Shown piece after piece: positions 44,706-53,836 of a stretch of DNA of 64,000 bases (positions are counted from its first letter, which is position 1; every line of letters starts with the position of its first letter). The stretch is from Pseudomonas sp. CROZ-RG-20F-R04-15. Lineage in GTDB: Bacteria > Pseudomonadota > Gammaproteobacteria > Pseudomonadales > Pseudomonadaceae. The DNA is taken from contig NZ_JAKNQL010000007.1 of the NCBI RefSeq assembly GCF_022662375.1, positions 62,001 through 126,000 on the forward strand. Reading direction: 5' to 3'. The notes beneath the pieces are model-generated. The model worked only from the letters and a program-made list of their open reading frames with translations. It ran no database searches and was not told where the DNA came from. The position numbers were made by a program, and so were the translations under genes.

Positions 44706-46832
44706 ATGCGTCGAACTCTGCTTTCAATCTGTGTGCTGCAAGCGCTGTCCCCGTCCTCGTGGGCTGAACAGGCCGACTCAACAAACTCAGCGCTAGAGCT
44801 GGAGGCGACCGACGTGGTCGGCACGGCGGATTACGAACGGGCCGATGGCCCGGTGCAGGGCTATCGCGCGACGCGTTCTGCCAGTGCCACCCGTACCGAC
44901 ACCTCGATCCATGAAACCCCGCAATCGATCAGCGTAGTGACCAAGGATGCGGTCGAAGACCTCGGCGCCACGCGTCTGCAAGATGCACTGGACTATGCCG
45001 GCGGCGTAGGCCGGGCAAACAATTTCGGCGGGCAGGGCCTGACCACGTTCACCGTACGCGGCTTCACCACTGGCGAGTTCTACCGCAACGGCTTCCCGAT
45101 CAATCGCGGCTACCCGAACATGCCCGACGCCAACACCATCGAGCGTCTGGAAGTGCTGCGCGGGCCGGCAACCATGCTCTACGGCCGTGGCGATCCGGGC
45201 GGCACCTTCAATGTCGTGTCCAAGCAGCCGTTGGCCGAGCGCACGGTGACTGTCGGCAGTCAGTTGAATGATCAAGGCATGAAGCGCGGCACCCTCGACG
45301 CCTCCGGCCCACTGGACGAGGAGGGGCGTCTGGCCTATCGACTCAACGTGGTGGGCGAGGGCGGCGATACCTTTCGTGATCACGTCGAAACCGAACGCTA
45401 CGGCGTGACCCCGGTGCTGACCTGGCAGGCCAGCGATGCCACCCGAGTGATCTTCGAGGGTGATTTCATGCGCAACAATCATCCGCTGGATCGCGGCGTG
45501 ACGCGTTACCCCAAGCAGATCGGCACCGCCTCGCGGGATACGTTTTTCGGCGAAAAAGACGCCGGCAAATTGCACAACGACAACAACATGGCGCAGCTTC
45601 GTTTCGAACATCTGCTCAATGATGACTGGACGCTGGGCGGTGGCTTCCAGTGGCTCGACGGTTCGCTTGAGGGCAATGCGATCGAAGCCAACGGCATTGC
45701 CGATGACGGTCGAACCCTGGGACGCAATTTCAACTACCGCAAACTGGAGTGGACCGACAAGGACACCCAGCTCAATCTGACCGGTCACTTCAGCACGGGT
45801 GGCCTTCAGCACACCTTGCTGACCGGCATCGAATATGAAGATTACGACTACAAGTCGATCATTCAACGCTCCAGCGGCGCGGTCGGCGCCTACCCGATCG
45901 ACATCTTCGATCCGGTCTACGGTCAACCGCGTCCGGCATTGACCCGCACGCCGACCCACGACAAGGAAAACCTCAAGACCTATGCCGCATTCGTGCAGGA
46001 TCAGGTGGCGTTGACCGAACGCTTGAAAGTGTTGGCCGGGGCGCGTTTCGAGCGATTCGAACACGACTATGAAACCTACGTGCCGGGTGGCAAAAACTGG
46101 CAGGCCAGTGACAACGCGGTGACCCCGCGCCTCGGCGTGACCTACGACCTGACCGACACGCTGGCGGTCTATGCCGACACCGCGCGCTCGTTCAAACCCA
46201 ACACCGGCGCGAGCCGCACGGGCGGAGGCTTCGCCCCAGAGAAAGGCAAGTCCTACGAAATGGGCGTGAAGTGGGAAGCGCTGGATCAGCAGTTGAGCGT
46301 CGACGCGGCTATTTATCAGATCGAAAAACGCAACGTGCTGACCACCGACCCGGTGGACTCGACCTTCAGTGTGGCGGCCGGGGAAGTGCGCAGCCGTGGT
46401 TTCGACCTGAACGTCGCCGGCAACCTCACGCCAGAATGGCGCGTCATCGGCGGCTACGCCTATGTGGATGCCGAAGTGACCAAAGACAACGTGATCCGCT
46501 CGGGCACGCGGCTGATGAACATTCCGCAAAACAGCTTCAGCCTGCTCAACGTCTATGAGTTTCAGGACGGCGCGCTTAAAGGCTTGGGTCTGGGTACCGG
46601 GCTCAAATATGTCGACGAGCGCGCCGGGCAAACCGCCAATACTGCCTTCTCGATGGACAGCTACACGGTTGTCGATTTGCTCGGCTTCTATAAGGTCAAC
46701 GAGAAAGTGCGGCTCAATCTTGACGTGAAGAATCTGTTTGACCGGGATTATGAAGAGGGCGCGTTCGGTAATGTCTACGCCTATCCGGGTGCGCCGAGAA
46801 CGGTGCAGGTCGGGATTTCCTACACCTTGTAA
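44706..46832 (+). CDS. TonB-dependent siderophore receptor
   Basis: Outer-membrane ligand-gated porin, 708 residues, with signal peptide (MRRTLLSICVLQALSPSSWA, cleavage near 20). A TonB-box-like segment (LEATDVVG) follows, then a plug domain (about 60-170; ETPQSISVVTKDAVED, VRGF, LRGPATMLYGRGDPGGTFNVVSKQP). A 22-strand barrel ends in aromatic-rich VQVGISYTL. The plug pattern matches hydroxamate/catechol siderophore receptors of the FhuA-FiuA class. There is no signalling extension and no sigma/anti-sigma pair nearby, so it should be under Fur control. I could not read a convincing Fur box in the 165 upstream bases. Confidence 0.92.
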   Translation: MRRTLLSICVLQALSPSSWAEQADSTNSALELEATDVVGTADYERADGPVQGYRATRSASATRTDTSIHETPQSISVVTKDAVEDLGATRLQDALDYAGGVGRANNFGGQGLTTFTVRGFTTGEFYRNGFPINRGYPNMPDANTIERLEVLRGPATMLYGRGDPGGTFNVVSKQPLAERTVTVGSQLNDQGMKRGTLDASGPLDEEGRLAYRLNVVGEGGDTFRDHVETERYGVTPVLTWQASDATRVIFEGDFMRNNHPLDRGVTRYPKQIGTASRDTFFGEKDAGKLHNDNNMAQLRFEHLLNDDWTLGGGFQWLDGSLEGNAIEANGIADDGRTLGRNFNYRKLEWTDKDTQLNLTGHFSTGGLQHTLLTGIEYEDYDYKSIIQRSSGAVGAYPIDIFDPVYGQPRPALTRTPTHDKENLKTYAAFVQDQVALTERLKVLAGARFERFEHDYETYVPGGKNWQASDNAVTPRLGVTYDLTDTLAVYADTARSFKPNTGASRTGGGFAPEKGKSYEMGVKWEALDQQLSVDAAIYQIEKRNVLTTDPVDSTFSVAAGEVRSRGFDLNVAGNLTPEWRVIGGYAYVDAEVTKDNVIRSGTRLMNIPQNSFSLLNVYEFQDGALKGLGLGTGLKYVDERAGQTANTAFSMDSYTVVDLLGFYKVNEKVRLNLDVKNLFDRDYEEGAFGNVYAYPGAPRTVQVGISYTL

Positions 46833-46849
46833 GCCGTTGCAACGGCGGC

Positions 46850-47120
46850 CCCTCACCCCAGCCCTCTCCCGGGGGAGAGGGAGCCGACCGAGGTGTCTTG
46901 CGTTATGCATCGACCTGACAGATCGCGTCGATTATGGATTCATCGGTAATGCCTGACGGCATTGGATTCACAGGCGCTATTGCACGTTGGCGTGCATCCA
47001 CTACGGATTCATCGCTGATGTCTGGCGGTAGTGGATTCACAGACGCTATTGCACGTCGGCATTTATCGCCAATATCCCCCAATCGGTTCCCTCTCCTGGG
47101 GGAGAGGGCTAGGGTGAGGG
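46850..47120. repeat. Copy C of the inverted-end repeat, enlarged core with two 69-base direct repeats
   Basis: Ends CCCTCACCCCAGCCCTCTCC and GGAGAGGGCTAGGGTGAGGG match copies A and B, and GACCGAGGTGT near the left end is shared with copy A. The core instead contains two direct repeats spaced 69 bases apart (start 46936 and 47005), each with GGATTCATCG and a following GGATTCACAG-CGCTATTGCACGT. It fills the gap between the receptor gene and the hydroxyacid dehydrogenase; no gene is seen in it. Confidence 0.7.
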
Positions 47121-47142
47121 CAGCTGTTTCGGCACGCGCCAC

Positions 47143-48099
47143 TTAGCCAGTGACGCAACCCTCCGGCGTCTTCCCGGCAAAGCTGTCGAGCAAACTCGCC
47201 ACCACCATCTCACCCATCCGCGTGCGCGTCTGCAAGGTCGCGCTGGCGCGGTGCGGTTGCAGCACCACCTGTTCGTTGCCGAACAAGGCTTCTGGCACAT
47301 TCGGCTCATCGACAAACACATCCAGCCCGGCACCGGCGATCTCACCGGCATTCAGCGCCGCCAGCAAATCAGCCTCGTTGACCAGTTTGCCCCGTGCCAC
47401 GTTGATCAGATACCCATCCTTGCCCAACGCCTTTAGTACTTCGGCATCGATGATGGCCTCGGCCTTGTCGGCAGCGGCGGCGAGAATCAGCGCATCGCTG
47501 TCGCGAGCCAGTTGTTTGAGGTCGGCGACGAAGGTGTGGCTGATGTCGCTCATCGGTTGCAGGTCGGTGTAACTGATCGGGCAGCCGAAGGCCGCCGCAC
47601 GACTGGCCACCGCGCGGCCAACCCGGCCCATGCCGACGATGCCGATACGCATGCCGGACACCTGACGCGCGAGCGGCAGTGGCGCCAGCGGCGTCGGACT
47701 TTGCGGCCATTGGCCCGAACGTACGTAACGATCACTGGTGCACAGTCCGCGGCACACGGAAATCAGCAAGCCGATGGCGAGGTCAGCGACGTCTTCGGTC
47801 AACGCGCCAATGGTCGCGGTCACGCGGATGCTGCGATCACGGGCGTAGGCCAGGTCAACCGCATCGGTGCCGACGCCGTTGACCGCGACCACCTCAAGAT
47901 TCGGCAGTTGCGCCATCAGCGCCTGGGTAATACCCGTATGCCCGCCGGTGATCACGCCACGAATATTGGCGCCGTGCTCTTGCACATAGGCGGCTTTGTC
48001 CGCCTGCTGGAAATAGCGTCGGACCGTAAACAATTCGTCGAGACGCGCATTGATTTCAGGAATCAGAATCGGGCTCAACTGCAGGATTTCTGGCTTCAT
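47143..48099 (-). CDS. D-isomer-specific 2-hydroxyacid dehydrogenase
   Basis: NAD(P)-dependent reductase of 2-oxoacids (glyoxylate/hydroxypyruvate/2-ketogluconate reductase type), 318 residues. The Rossmann motif GIVGMGRVGRAVA lies near residue 150. Catalytic Arg is in INVARGKLVNE, Glu in DVFVDEPNVP and His in VLQPHRASAT, all present. ATG 48099 has GAGG a few bases upstream. It follows the SDR gene but is separated from it by a T-rich terminator, so it is only partly or not cotranscribed with the upstream MFS-FAH-SDR set. The exact substrate is unknown. Confidence 0.92.
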   Translation of the reverse strand: MKPEILQLSPILIPEINARLDELFTVRRYFQQADKAAYVQEHGANIRGVITGGHTGITQALMAQLPNLEVVAVNGVGTDAVDLAYARDRSIRVTATIGALTEDVADLAIGLLISVCRGLCTSDRYVRSGQWPQSPTPLAPLPLARQVSGMRIGIVGMGRVGRAVASRAAAFGCPISYTDLQPMSDISHTFVADLKQLARDSDALILAAAADKAEAIIDAEVLKALGKDGYLINVARGKLVNEADLLAALNAGEIAGAGLDVFVDEPNVPEALFGNEQVVLQPHRASATLQTRTRMGEMVVASLLDSFAGKTPEGCVTG

Positions 48100-48117
48100 G
48101 TAAACCTCACTTACCGA

Positions 48118-48147
48118 ATAAAAAAGGCCGGTTCAACCGCGACCGGC
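48118..48147 (-). terminator. Terminator overlapping the 3' end of the SDR gene
   Basis: On the minus strand, stem GCCGGT / ACCGGC is followed by CTTTTTT (plus-strand A-run 48120-48125). The stem begins inside the last codons of the SDR gene, a compact arrangement. Confidence 0.8.
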
Positions 48148-48897
48148 AAACGGCATGGCTGTGGCCATGACGGTCATGTTCAGAACGTTGGCCGACAGCG
48201 GCAGGCCGGCGATGTAGCGCACGGCATCAGCGACATGCTTGACGTCGACCATCGGCTCGACGGCGATGCTGCCGTTGGCCTGGCGCACGCCCTTGGTCAT
48301 GCGCACCGACATTTCGGTGAGGGCGTTGCCGATGTCGATCTGGCTGCAAGCGATGTTGAATTCACGACCGTCCAGCGCCAGCGATTTGGTCAGTCCCAGC
48401 ACTGCATGTTTGCTGGCGGTGTAGGCGCTGCTGAATGGCCGCGGCGTGTGCGCCGAAATCGAACCGTTATTGATGATGCGCCCGCCCTGCGGCTGTTGAC
48501 GGCGCATCAGGCCGAAGGCGCCACGGGCACACAGGAAAACCCCGTTGAGGTTGGTGTCGATCACGTTGCGCCACTGTTCGAACGTCAGTTCGTCCAAGGG
48601 CACAGCGGGGGCGTTGACCCCGGCATTGTTGAAGACCACATCCAGTCGTCCGTAGACCTCGGCAATGGTTGCGAACAGCGCATCGACACTGGCCGGGTCG
48701 CGCACATCGGTGGGCACCGCCAGGGCTTCGTGCCCCTCGCTTGCCGCCAGTTCGACCAGCGCCTGTAACGGTTCCGGCCGGCGACCGGCAAGCACCAGGG
48801 TGTAGCCGTCGGCCAACAGGCCAAGCGCAACGGAGCGACCGATTCCGCTGCCAGCGCCAGTGACCAGCGCGACTTTCAAAGGTTGAGTGATGGACAT
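48133..48897 (-). CDS. Short-chain dehydrogenase/reductase
   Basis: A 254-residue classical SDR with coenzyme motif [10 protein letters not shown], structural NNAG and catalytic Ser-Tyr-Lys (NGSISAH and YTASK), hence an active NAD(P)-dependent alcohol/ketone oxidoreductase. ATG 48897 has AGGAGA eight bases upstream. It lies 35 bases after the FAH-family gene on the same strand, below an ACS-type MFS importer, so a step in degradation of a sugar acid or related organic acid is likely. The substrate cannot be read. Confidence 0.9.
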   Translation of the reverse strand: MSITQPLKVALVTGAGSGIGRSVALGLLADGYTLVLAGRRPEPLQALVELAASEGHEALAVPTDVRDPASVDALFATIAEVYGRLDVVFNNAGVNAPAVPLDELTFEQWRNVIDTNLNGVFLCARGAFGLMRRQQPQGGRIINNGSISAHTPRPFSSAYTASKHAVLGLTKSLALDGREFNIACSQIDIGNALTEMSVRMTKGVRQANGSIAVEPMVDVKHVADAVRYIAGLPLSANVLNMTVMATAMPFAGRG

Positions 48898-48932
48898 TTT
48901 GTTGTTCTCCTGTCTTCAAATCACTGCGGCGT

Positions 48933-49619
48933 TCAGGCCCGCGGGCCGACGCGCATTTCCAGTTGGCCGATGCCGTCGATTCCGGCGTTGATCACATCGC
49001 CCGGTTGCAGGCCGTCGACGCCGGCCGGGCTGCCCGTCATGATCAGGTCGCCGGCCCTGAGCGCCACTGACCGGGAGATCCGGCTGATCACTTCAGCGAC
49101 CGACCAGATCTGGCTGTCGAGGCTGTCGCGCTGACGCTCCTCGCCGTTGACGTTCAACCACAATTCGCCTTCGGGATGGCCGGCGCGGGTCACCGGGACG
49201 ATGGCGGTCATCGGCGCGGCTCCGTCAAATACCTTGGCGCCTTCCCACGGCAAACCATTGCTCTTGGCTGCGCGCTGAACGTCGCGGCGGGTCAGGTCGA
49301 GGCCGGCGGCATACCCCCAGACATAAGCCAGCGCCTCGCTTTCGGGGATATTCGCGCCACCTTCACCGATGGCTACCACCAGTTCGATTTCGTGGGCGAA
49401 ATCATCGGTCAGCGCCGGGAACGCCACCTCACCGACCGCGTCGACGACATTGCTCGCCGGTTTCATGAAAAACACCGGCGGCTGGCGCGACTGGCCGACG
49501 GCGTCTGGCCACGGGTAGTTGCGGCCGACACAAAACACCCGTCCGACGGGAAAGCGCTGCTCACTGCCGACAACCGGCAAAGTCACGGGCAGATCCGGTG
49601 TGAAGACGTATTCAGTCAT
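48933..49619 (-). CDS. Fumarylacetoacetate-hydrolase family protein (acylpyruvase-type)
   Basis: A 228-residue metal-dependent C-C bond hydrolase. Start chosen at ATG 49619 (MTEYVFTPD), with AGGA five bases upstream; ATG 49625 is too close to the SD and the longer open frame beyond it is non-coding. The fold begins GRVFCVGRNYP. Metal ligands lie in HEIELVVAIGEGG and the following acidic positions, with conserved GYAAGLDLTRRDVQ and GDLIMTGSPAGV. The length fits fumarylpyruvate/acylpyruvate hydrolases such as YcgM. Operon with the SDR and MFS genes suggests cleavage of a diketo acid made by the dehydrogenase. Confidence 0.92.
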   Translation of the reverse strand: MTEYVFTPDLPVTLPVVGSEQRFPVGRVFCVGRNYPWPDAVGQSRQPPVFFMKPASNVVDAVGEVAFPALTDDFAHEIELVVAIGEGGANIPESEALAYVWGYAAGLDLTRRDVQRAAKSNGLPWEGAKVFDGAAPMTAIVPVTRAGHPEGELWLNVNGEERQRDSLDSQIWSVAEVISRISRSVALRAGDLIMTGSPAGVDGLQPGDVINAGIDGIGQLEMRVGPRA

Positions 49620-49723
49620 GTTCATCCTGTTGTGGGTCCTGTGTGTCGCATCAGCGTACGGCGGCATTCGTTGGCGAAGTTGGACGAAAGCCGCCTCCAG
49701 TTGGAGAAAACGGTGGTGTTGAC

Positions 49724-51073
49724 TCAGCGCACTTTCAATTCGATGCGGTACAAACGCCCGAGCAACAACGAGTAGGAGAGGGTGCCGATCAGGGCGACGC
49801 CGCCAATGAACCAGAAGGCCCAGGCGAAGGAACCGGTGGCATGCACAATCGCGCCAATCACGATCGGCGTGACGATGCCGCCGATGTTTGCAGCGAGGCT
49901 GGTGATCCCGCCGGTCAAGCCGATCAGTTCCTTGGGCGCCACTTCTGATACCGCCGCCCACGAAGACGACGCGATGCCTTGCGCAAAGAACGCAATGGTC
50001 AGCACCGCGATGCAGATCGTGTTCGAGTCGGTGAAATTCACCAGCACGATGGACATGCCCAGCATCGAGCCGATCACCAGTGGCAACTTGCGAGCGAAGG
50101 ACATCGAATAGCCACGGCGGATCAACAAGTCAGAGACGATGCCGGCGAGGAGGATGCCGACCGTTGCACCGACGAAGGGCAACACGGCGAAGATCCCGGC
50201 CTTGATCATGGTCAGCTTGCGTTCTTCGATCAGGTAGGTGGGGAACCACGTGAGGAAGAAGTACAGCGCCGACGTGCTGGCGAATTTGCCGATGCAAATC
50301 GCCCAGATCTGGCGGTAGCTGAACAGTTCAGCGATTTGCCGCCAGTTGAAGCGAGTGCGCTCCTGGCTGCTTTTGACCAGACCGCCGCCGGCTTCGATGT
50401 ACTTCAGTTCTTCTTTGCTGACTTTCTTGCAGTTCAGCGGGTCGCGATACAGGTACAGCCACAACACTCCGAACACGATGCCGAGTACGCCGGTGCTGTA
50501 GAACACGTGACGCCAGTCGAAGGTGGTCGCCAGCCAGAGCAGGGCACCGGTAAACAGCGCCGTCCCCAGATATTGCCCGCAGACGTAGATGCTGCTGGCC
50601 AGACCGCGCTCCCGCGCCGGGAACCACACCGTCACCGCACGGCTGTTGGCCGGAAACGCCGGTGCTTCCATCGCACCGACCGCCAGACGCAAACCGAACA
50701 AGGACGCGAAGCCCGTGGCAAAGCCCTGGCACACGGTCACCGTCGACCAACTGATCAGGGAAACGCCGTAAGTGAAGCGCGAACCGAAGCGATCGGCGAT
50801 GAACCCGGCCGGCACCAGGGCCAAGGCGTAAGTCCAGGCAAATGCCGAGAAAATCAGGCCCATCTCGATCTTGTCCAAGCCAAGATCCTTGGCCATGAAC
50901 GGCGCGGCAATCGAGATATTGACCCGGTCGATGTAGTTGATGATCGTCGCAATCAGCAACAGCGAGAGCATGAACCAGCGCCGCCGCGAGGGCAGACGCT
51001 GCGGCACGACGGCGTCCCGGGCGCGGTCTATCACCGGCGGCACGGTGGCTTGGGAAGCATGTGAATTCGACAT
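49724..51073 (-). CDS. ACS-family MFS transporter (organic/sugar-acid importer)
   Basis: A 449-residue, 12-TM major facilitator of the anion:cation symporter family (galactonate/glucarate/phthalate type). Family marks: IATIINYIDRVNISIAAPFM in TM1, GFIADRFGSRFTYG in the 2-3 loop and GAMEAPAFPANSRAVTVWF in TM4. It is first in the operon with the FAH-family hydrolase and SDR, so probably imports the substrate they degrade. It is divergent from an AraC-type regulator across 562 bases. Confidence 0.92.
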   Translation of the reverse strand: MSNSHASQATVPPVIDRARDAVVPQRLPSRRRWFMLSLLLIATIINYIDRVNISIAAPFMAKDLGLDKIEMGLIFSAFAWTYALALVPAGFIADRFGSRFTYGVSLISWSTVTVCQGFATGFASLFGLRLAVGAMEAPAFPANSRAVTVWFPARERGLASSIYVCGQYLGTALFTGALLWLATTFDWRHVFYSTGVLGIVFGVLWLYLYRDPLNCKKVSKEELKYIEAGGGLVKSSQERTRFNWRQIAELFSYRQIWAICIGKFASTSALYFFLTWFPTYLIEERKLTMIKAGIFAVLPFVGATVGILLAGIVSDLLIRRGYSMSFARKLPLVIGSMLGMSIVLVNFTDSNTICIAVLTIAFFAQGIASSSWAAVSEVAPKELIGLTGGITSLAANIGGIVTPIVIGAIVHATGSFAWAFWFIGGVALIGTLSYSLLLGRLYRIELKVR

Positions 51074-51635
51074 GGAGAGACCTCGTTATTGTTAGAAGAA
51101 TCGAGATGTTTTCGCGCAGCCGAAGGCGTTGCCCGCATCGGGCGGGGCATGGCAATCGAGACTGAAATGTGCGGCTGCGTCAGACGTCAGGTACGTCTTC
51201 CGGGCGGCGTGATCGGGGAGCAATCGGGCGGGTCAGCGGGGGGCAATAGCAGGATCATGACGTGCACACCTTTGATTGTTTTTGGAAGAGGTTGGGCTGC
51301 GTTGGTTATCACAGTGGTCGTACAACATCTTCTAATCAACTGCGGTGTTAGATCATTTTTTCCATATGAAAATGGCTTTGATAAACCTGTCCAAGAAAAT
51401 CAACCGCAAGATTGTTTATTTTATAGGTGAGGAATGTTTTTCAACATTATGAAAACAAACATAAAAAAGTTTTTATTCTTTCATGGGTTTTTTGGACAGG
51501 CTAATCGCCACCCTGCGGCGAAATAAATTCGCATCGGCAAAGTCATCGTATGACTTCTTGATGCGCTGCCCGCATGCCTGCAAGATGACGGTCGCCCGTT
51601 TACGCCCCAATGTAGCTGTCGAGGATCTTCCGCAG
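51074..51635. other. Long divergent intergenic region between MFS and AraC genes
   Basis: 562 bases with no convincing gene. The part near 51330-51480 is markedly AT-rich compared with its surroundings and is the likely promoter zone for the AraC gene and possibly the MFS operon. An open frame continues upstream of the chosen AraC start (from 51483) but has no Shine-Dalgarno and no family similarity. Confidence 0.5.
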
Positions 51636-52568
51636 ATGTCGTCACCGCACCGCATTCCCACCTATGTCATGCAGCAACGCAGCGAATTGACGGACTTCTA
51701 CATCCGCGACAAAAAGGGTCGCCGGGCCGAGACCAGTCCGCATCGGCACGAGTATTTCCAGATTCAGATCAACCTTGGTGGCGACACCGTGCAGCACATT
51801 GGTAACGTCGAGCGACCGTTCCCGCGCAACACCCTGGCATTCATCCTGCCGCACCGGGTGCATGTGATTCCGCATCCGGCTGACAGCAACTTCATAGTGA
51901 TCAATTTTTCCCAGACCTTTCTGCTGCCGCATTTGCAATGCGACCCGATGGATCTCGAAGAAGTGTCGATCCTGCTGGCGCCGGAGTTGTCGCCGTTCCG
52001 TTTTCAGGAGCACCTGGATTTCATTCTGGGCGATGAGGATTTCGCCAAGGTCTGCGCCCTGATCGAACAGATGCGCGCGCTGGACGAAAACCGCCAGTTC
52101 GGTACGCGAGAGATGCTCAAGGGCTTGCTGTTGCAACTGATCGGCAGCGTTTGCTTTCTATACGCCGAGCCGCTCAAACGCCTGGCCGAAGAGAACGCGG
52201 CCGAGGCCAGCCGGCGGGATGCAATGAGCCGGATGTTCGAGTACTTGCGCAAAAACATCGCTGATCCCGATCTCAATCTGATCAAAGTGGCGGCAGCGAC
52301 TTACCTGTCACCGACGTATCTCACGCACTGGTTGCGCAAGGAAATCGGCAAGACCTTCACCGAACTGGTACTCGAACGCAGGATGCACGCGGCACGCAAT
52401 TTTCTGCTCAACAGCACGCGCTCGGTGGGCGAGGTCGCACGGTTGTGCGGCTTCGCGGACGAGGCGTATTTCTCTCGTCGCTTTCGGCAGATTCACGGCC
52501 AGCCGCCGGGGCAATTTCGTCGCCGCCAGCTCAATCCCGATACGCCGCAAACACCGTTGGACACCTGA
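51636..52568 (+). CDS. AraC-family transcriptional regulator
   Basis: A 310-residue regulator. ATG 51636 (MSSPHRIPTY) is chosen because GAGGA precedes it by ten bases; in-frame starts at 51585 and 51483 lack support. The N-terminal cupin has HRHEYFQIQINLGG and PHRVHVIPHP. The C-terminal double HTH runs from about residue 205: LIKVAAATYLSPTYLTHWLR, then VGEVARLCGFADEAYFSRRF. It is divergent from the ACS-type MFS operon and probably activates it in response to the imported acid. The inducer is unknown. Confidence 0.9.
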   Translation: MSSPHRIPTYVMQQRSELTDFYIRDKKGRRAETSPHRHEYFQIQINLGGDTVQHIGNVERPFPRNTLAFILPHRVHVIPHPADSNFIVINFSQTFLLPHLQCDPMDLEEVSILLAPELSPFRFQEHLDFILGDEDFAKVCALIEQMRALDENRQFGTREMLKGLLLQLIGSVCFLYAEPLKRLAEENAAEASRRDAMSRMFEYLRKNIADPDLNLIKVAAATYLSPTYLTHWLRKEIGKTFTELVLERRMHAARNFLLNSTRSVGEVARLCGFADEAYFSRRFRQIHGQPPGQFRRRQLNPDTPQTPLDT

Positions 52569-52781
52569 GTCATGAGACCGGGGGCGTCTAAGGTTCGAGC
52601 ATCAACGGTCGCCAGACAACAGGCGCCGAGCTGAGCATCGTGCCTTGCAGTGCAGGCTTGGACGACGCCTGCTCAGTTTCCTTTTGGCTCTGCAAGTCGT
52701 GTTGTTCATCGGCAGCAGGCTCTTCGGTGGTGCAGGTTGCGTTTTCCATATGTCTTTCGCCAGATGAGGACCGACCTGCCG

Positions 52782-53780
52782 CTATTTGACCCGAACGATT
52801 ACTTTGCCTTTTGCGCGACCCTGCTCAACGTACTTCAGGGCTTCACTCGTCGACTCGAAGGCAAAGGTGCGGTCCAGCACCGGTTTGATCTCGCCAGCCT
52901 CGATCAGGGTGGTGATGTCGTTCAGTTGTGCACCGTCAGGCCGCATGAACAGAAAGCTGTAACGGACATCATGCTTGCGCGCCTTGCGCCGAATACTCAG
53001 GCTCAACAAACGCATGACTTGCCGCAGTGGCCAGGCTAATCCTTGCGTCTTGGCGAACTCGGCAGTTGGCGGGCCTGATATGGAAATCAGCTGGCCACCC
53101 GGTTTGAGTACCTTCAGCGAGTTTTCCAGCACGTCGGTGCCGAGGCTGTTGAGCACCACGTCGTAGTCGCGCAGTTCCTGCTCGAAGTGCTGCTGTTTGT
53201 AATCAATCACCACGTCAGCACCGAGCGCCTTCACCCACTCGACATTCGCGGTGCTGGTGGTGGTCGCGACAACAGCGCCGAGGTACTTGGCCAGTTGAAT
53301 GGCGATTGTGCCGACGCCGCCGGAACCGGCGTGAATCAAGACCTTCTGGCCCTTTTGCAAGCGGGCGATGTCGACCAGCGCTTGCCAGGCTGTCAGGGCA
53401 ACCAAGGGAATGCCGGCGGCTTGCTCCATACTGAGGTTGGCGGGTTTCAATGCCACGGCGTTTTGCTCGACGGCGATTCGCTCGGCGAATGTGCCGATTC
53501 GTTGTTCGGGCACGCGCGCATACACCGCGTCGCCGGGCTTGAAACCCTTGACCGCTGCGCCAACCTCAATCACCACGCCGGCACAATCGTTGCCCAGCAC
53601 CAAGGGGAATGAGTACGGCAGAATCAGTTTGAATTCGCCGCTGCGAACCTTTGAATCGAGTACGTTGACGCTGGCAGCATGTACTTCAATCAGCACGTCA
53701 TGGGCGCCGGCTACAGGCTCGGAGACATCGCCAATACCCCCGTTCTGCTTGCCGTAGCGATCGATAAAATAAGCTTTCAT
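52782..53780 (-). CDS. NADP-dependent MDR oxidoreductase (quinone reductase-like, zinc-free)
   Basis: A 332-residue medium-chain reductase of the zeta-crystallin/quinone oxidoreductase branch. It starts at ATG 53780 (MKAYFIDRYG); the six upstream residues of the open frame are unlikely to be coding. GNDCAGVV replaces the zinc-type GHE motif and no structural-zinc cysteines are present. The nucleotide fold is HAGSGGVGTIAIQLAK. It is last in a three-gene same-strand set with an SDR and an alpha/beta hydrolase, divergent from a TetR repressor, suggesting an inducible detoxification unit. Confidence 0.9.
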   Translation of the reverse strand: MKAYFIDRYGKQNGGIGDVSEPVAGAHDVLIEVHAASVNVLDSKVRSGEFKLILPYSFPLVLGNDCAGVVIEVGAAVKGFKPGDAVYARVPEQRIGTFAERIAVEQNAVALKPANLSMEQAAGIPLVALTAWQALVDIARLQKGQKVLIHAGSGGVGTIAIQLAKYLGAVVATTTSTANVEWVKALGADVVIDYKQQHFEQELRDYDVVLNSLGTDVLENSLKVLKPGGQLISISGPPTAEFAKTQGLAWPLRQVMRLLSLSIRRKARKHDVRYSFLFMRPDGAQLNDITTLIEAGEIKPVLDRTFAFESTSEALKYVEQGRAKGKVIVRVK

Positions 53781-53836
53781 GTTGGGGACGGCTCTCACGG
53801 TTCTGGGGGAGGGCAGGGTTGCCTGAGCAGACTGGT

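Noticed and set aside
46936..47075. Tandem repeats considered as a CRISPR array
   Set aside because: Only two units, 69 bases apart, with the similarity running through most of each unit; no short identical repeats, spacers or cas genes.
49620..49961. Longer form of the FAH-family protein
   Set aside because: The upstream 114 codons are antisense to nothing meaningful, Arg/His-rich, overlap the 3' end of the MFS gene in another frame, and have no family similarity. ATG 49619 has a good SD.
51483..51635. N-terminal extension of the AraC-type gene
   Set aside because: The frame is open but lacks a Shine-Dalgarno and AraC-family similarity, and is the probable promoter region. ATG 51636 has a usable SD.
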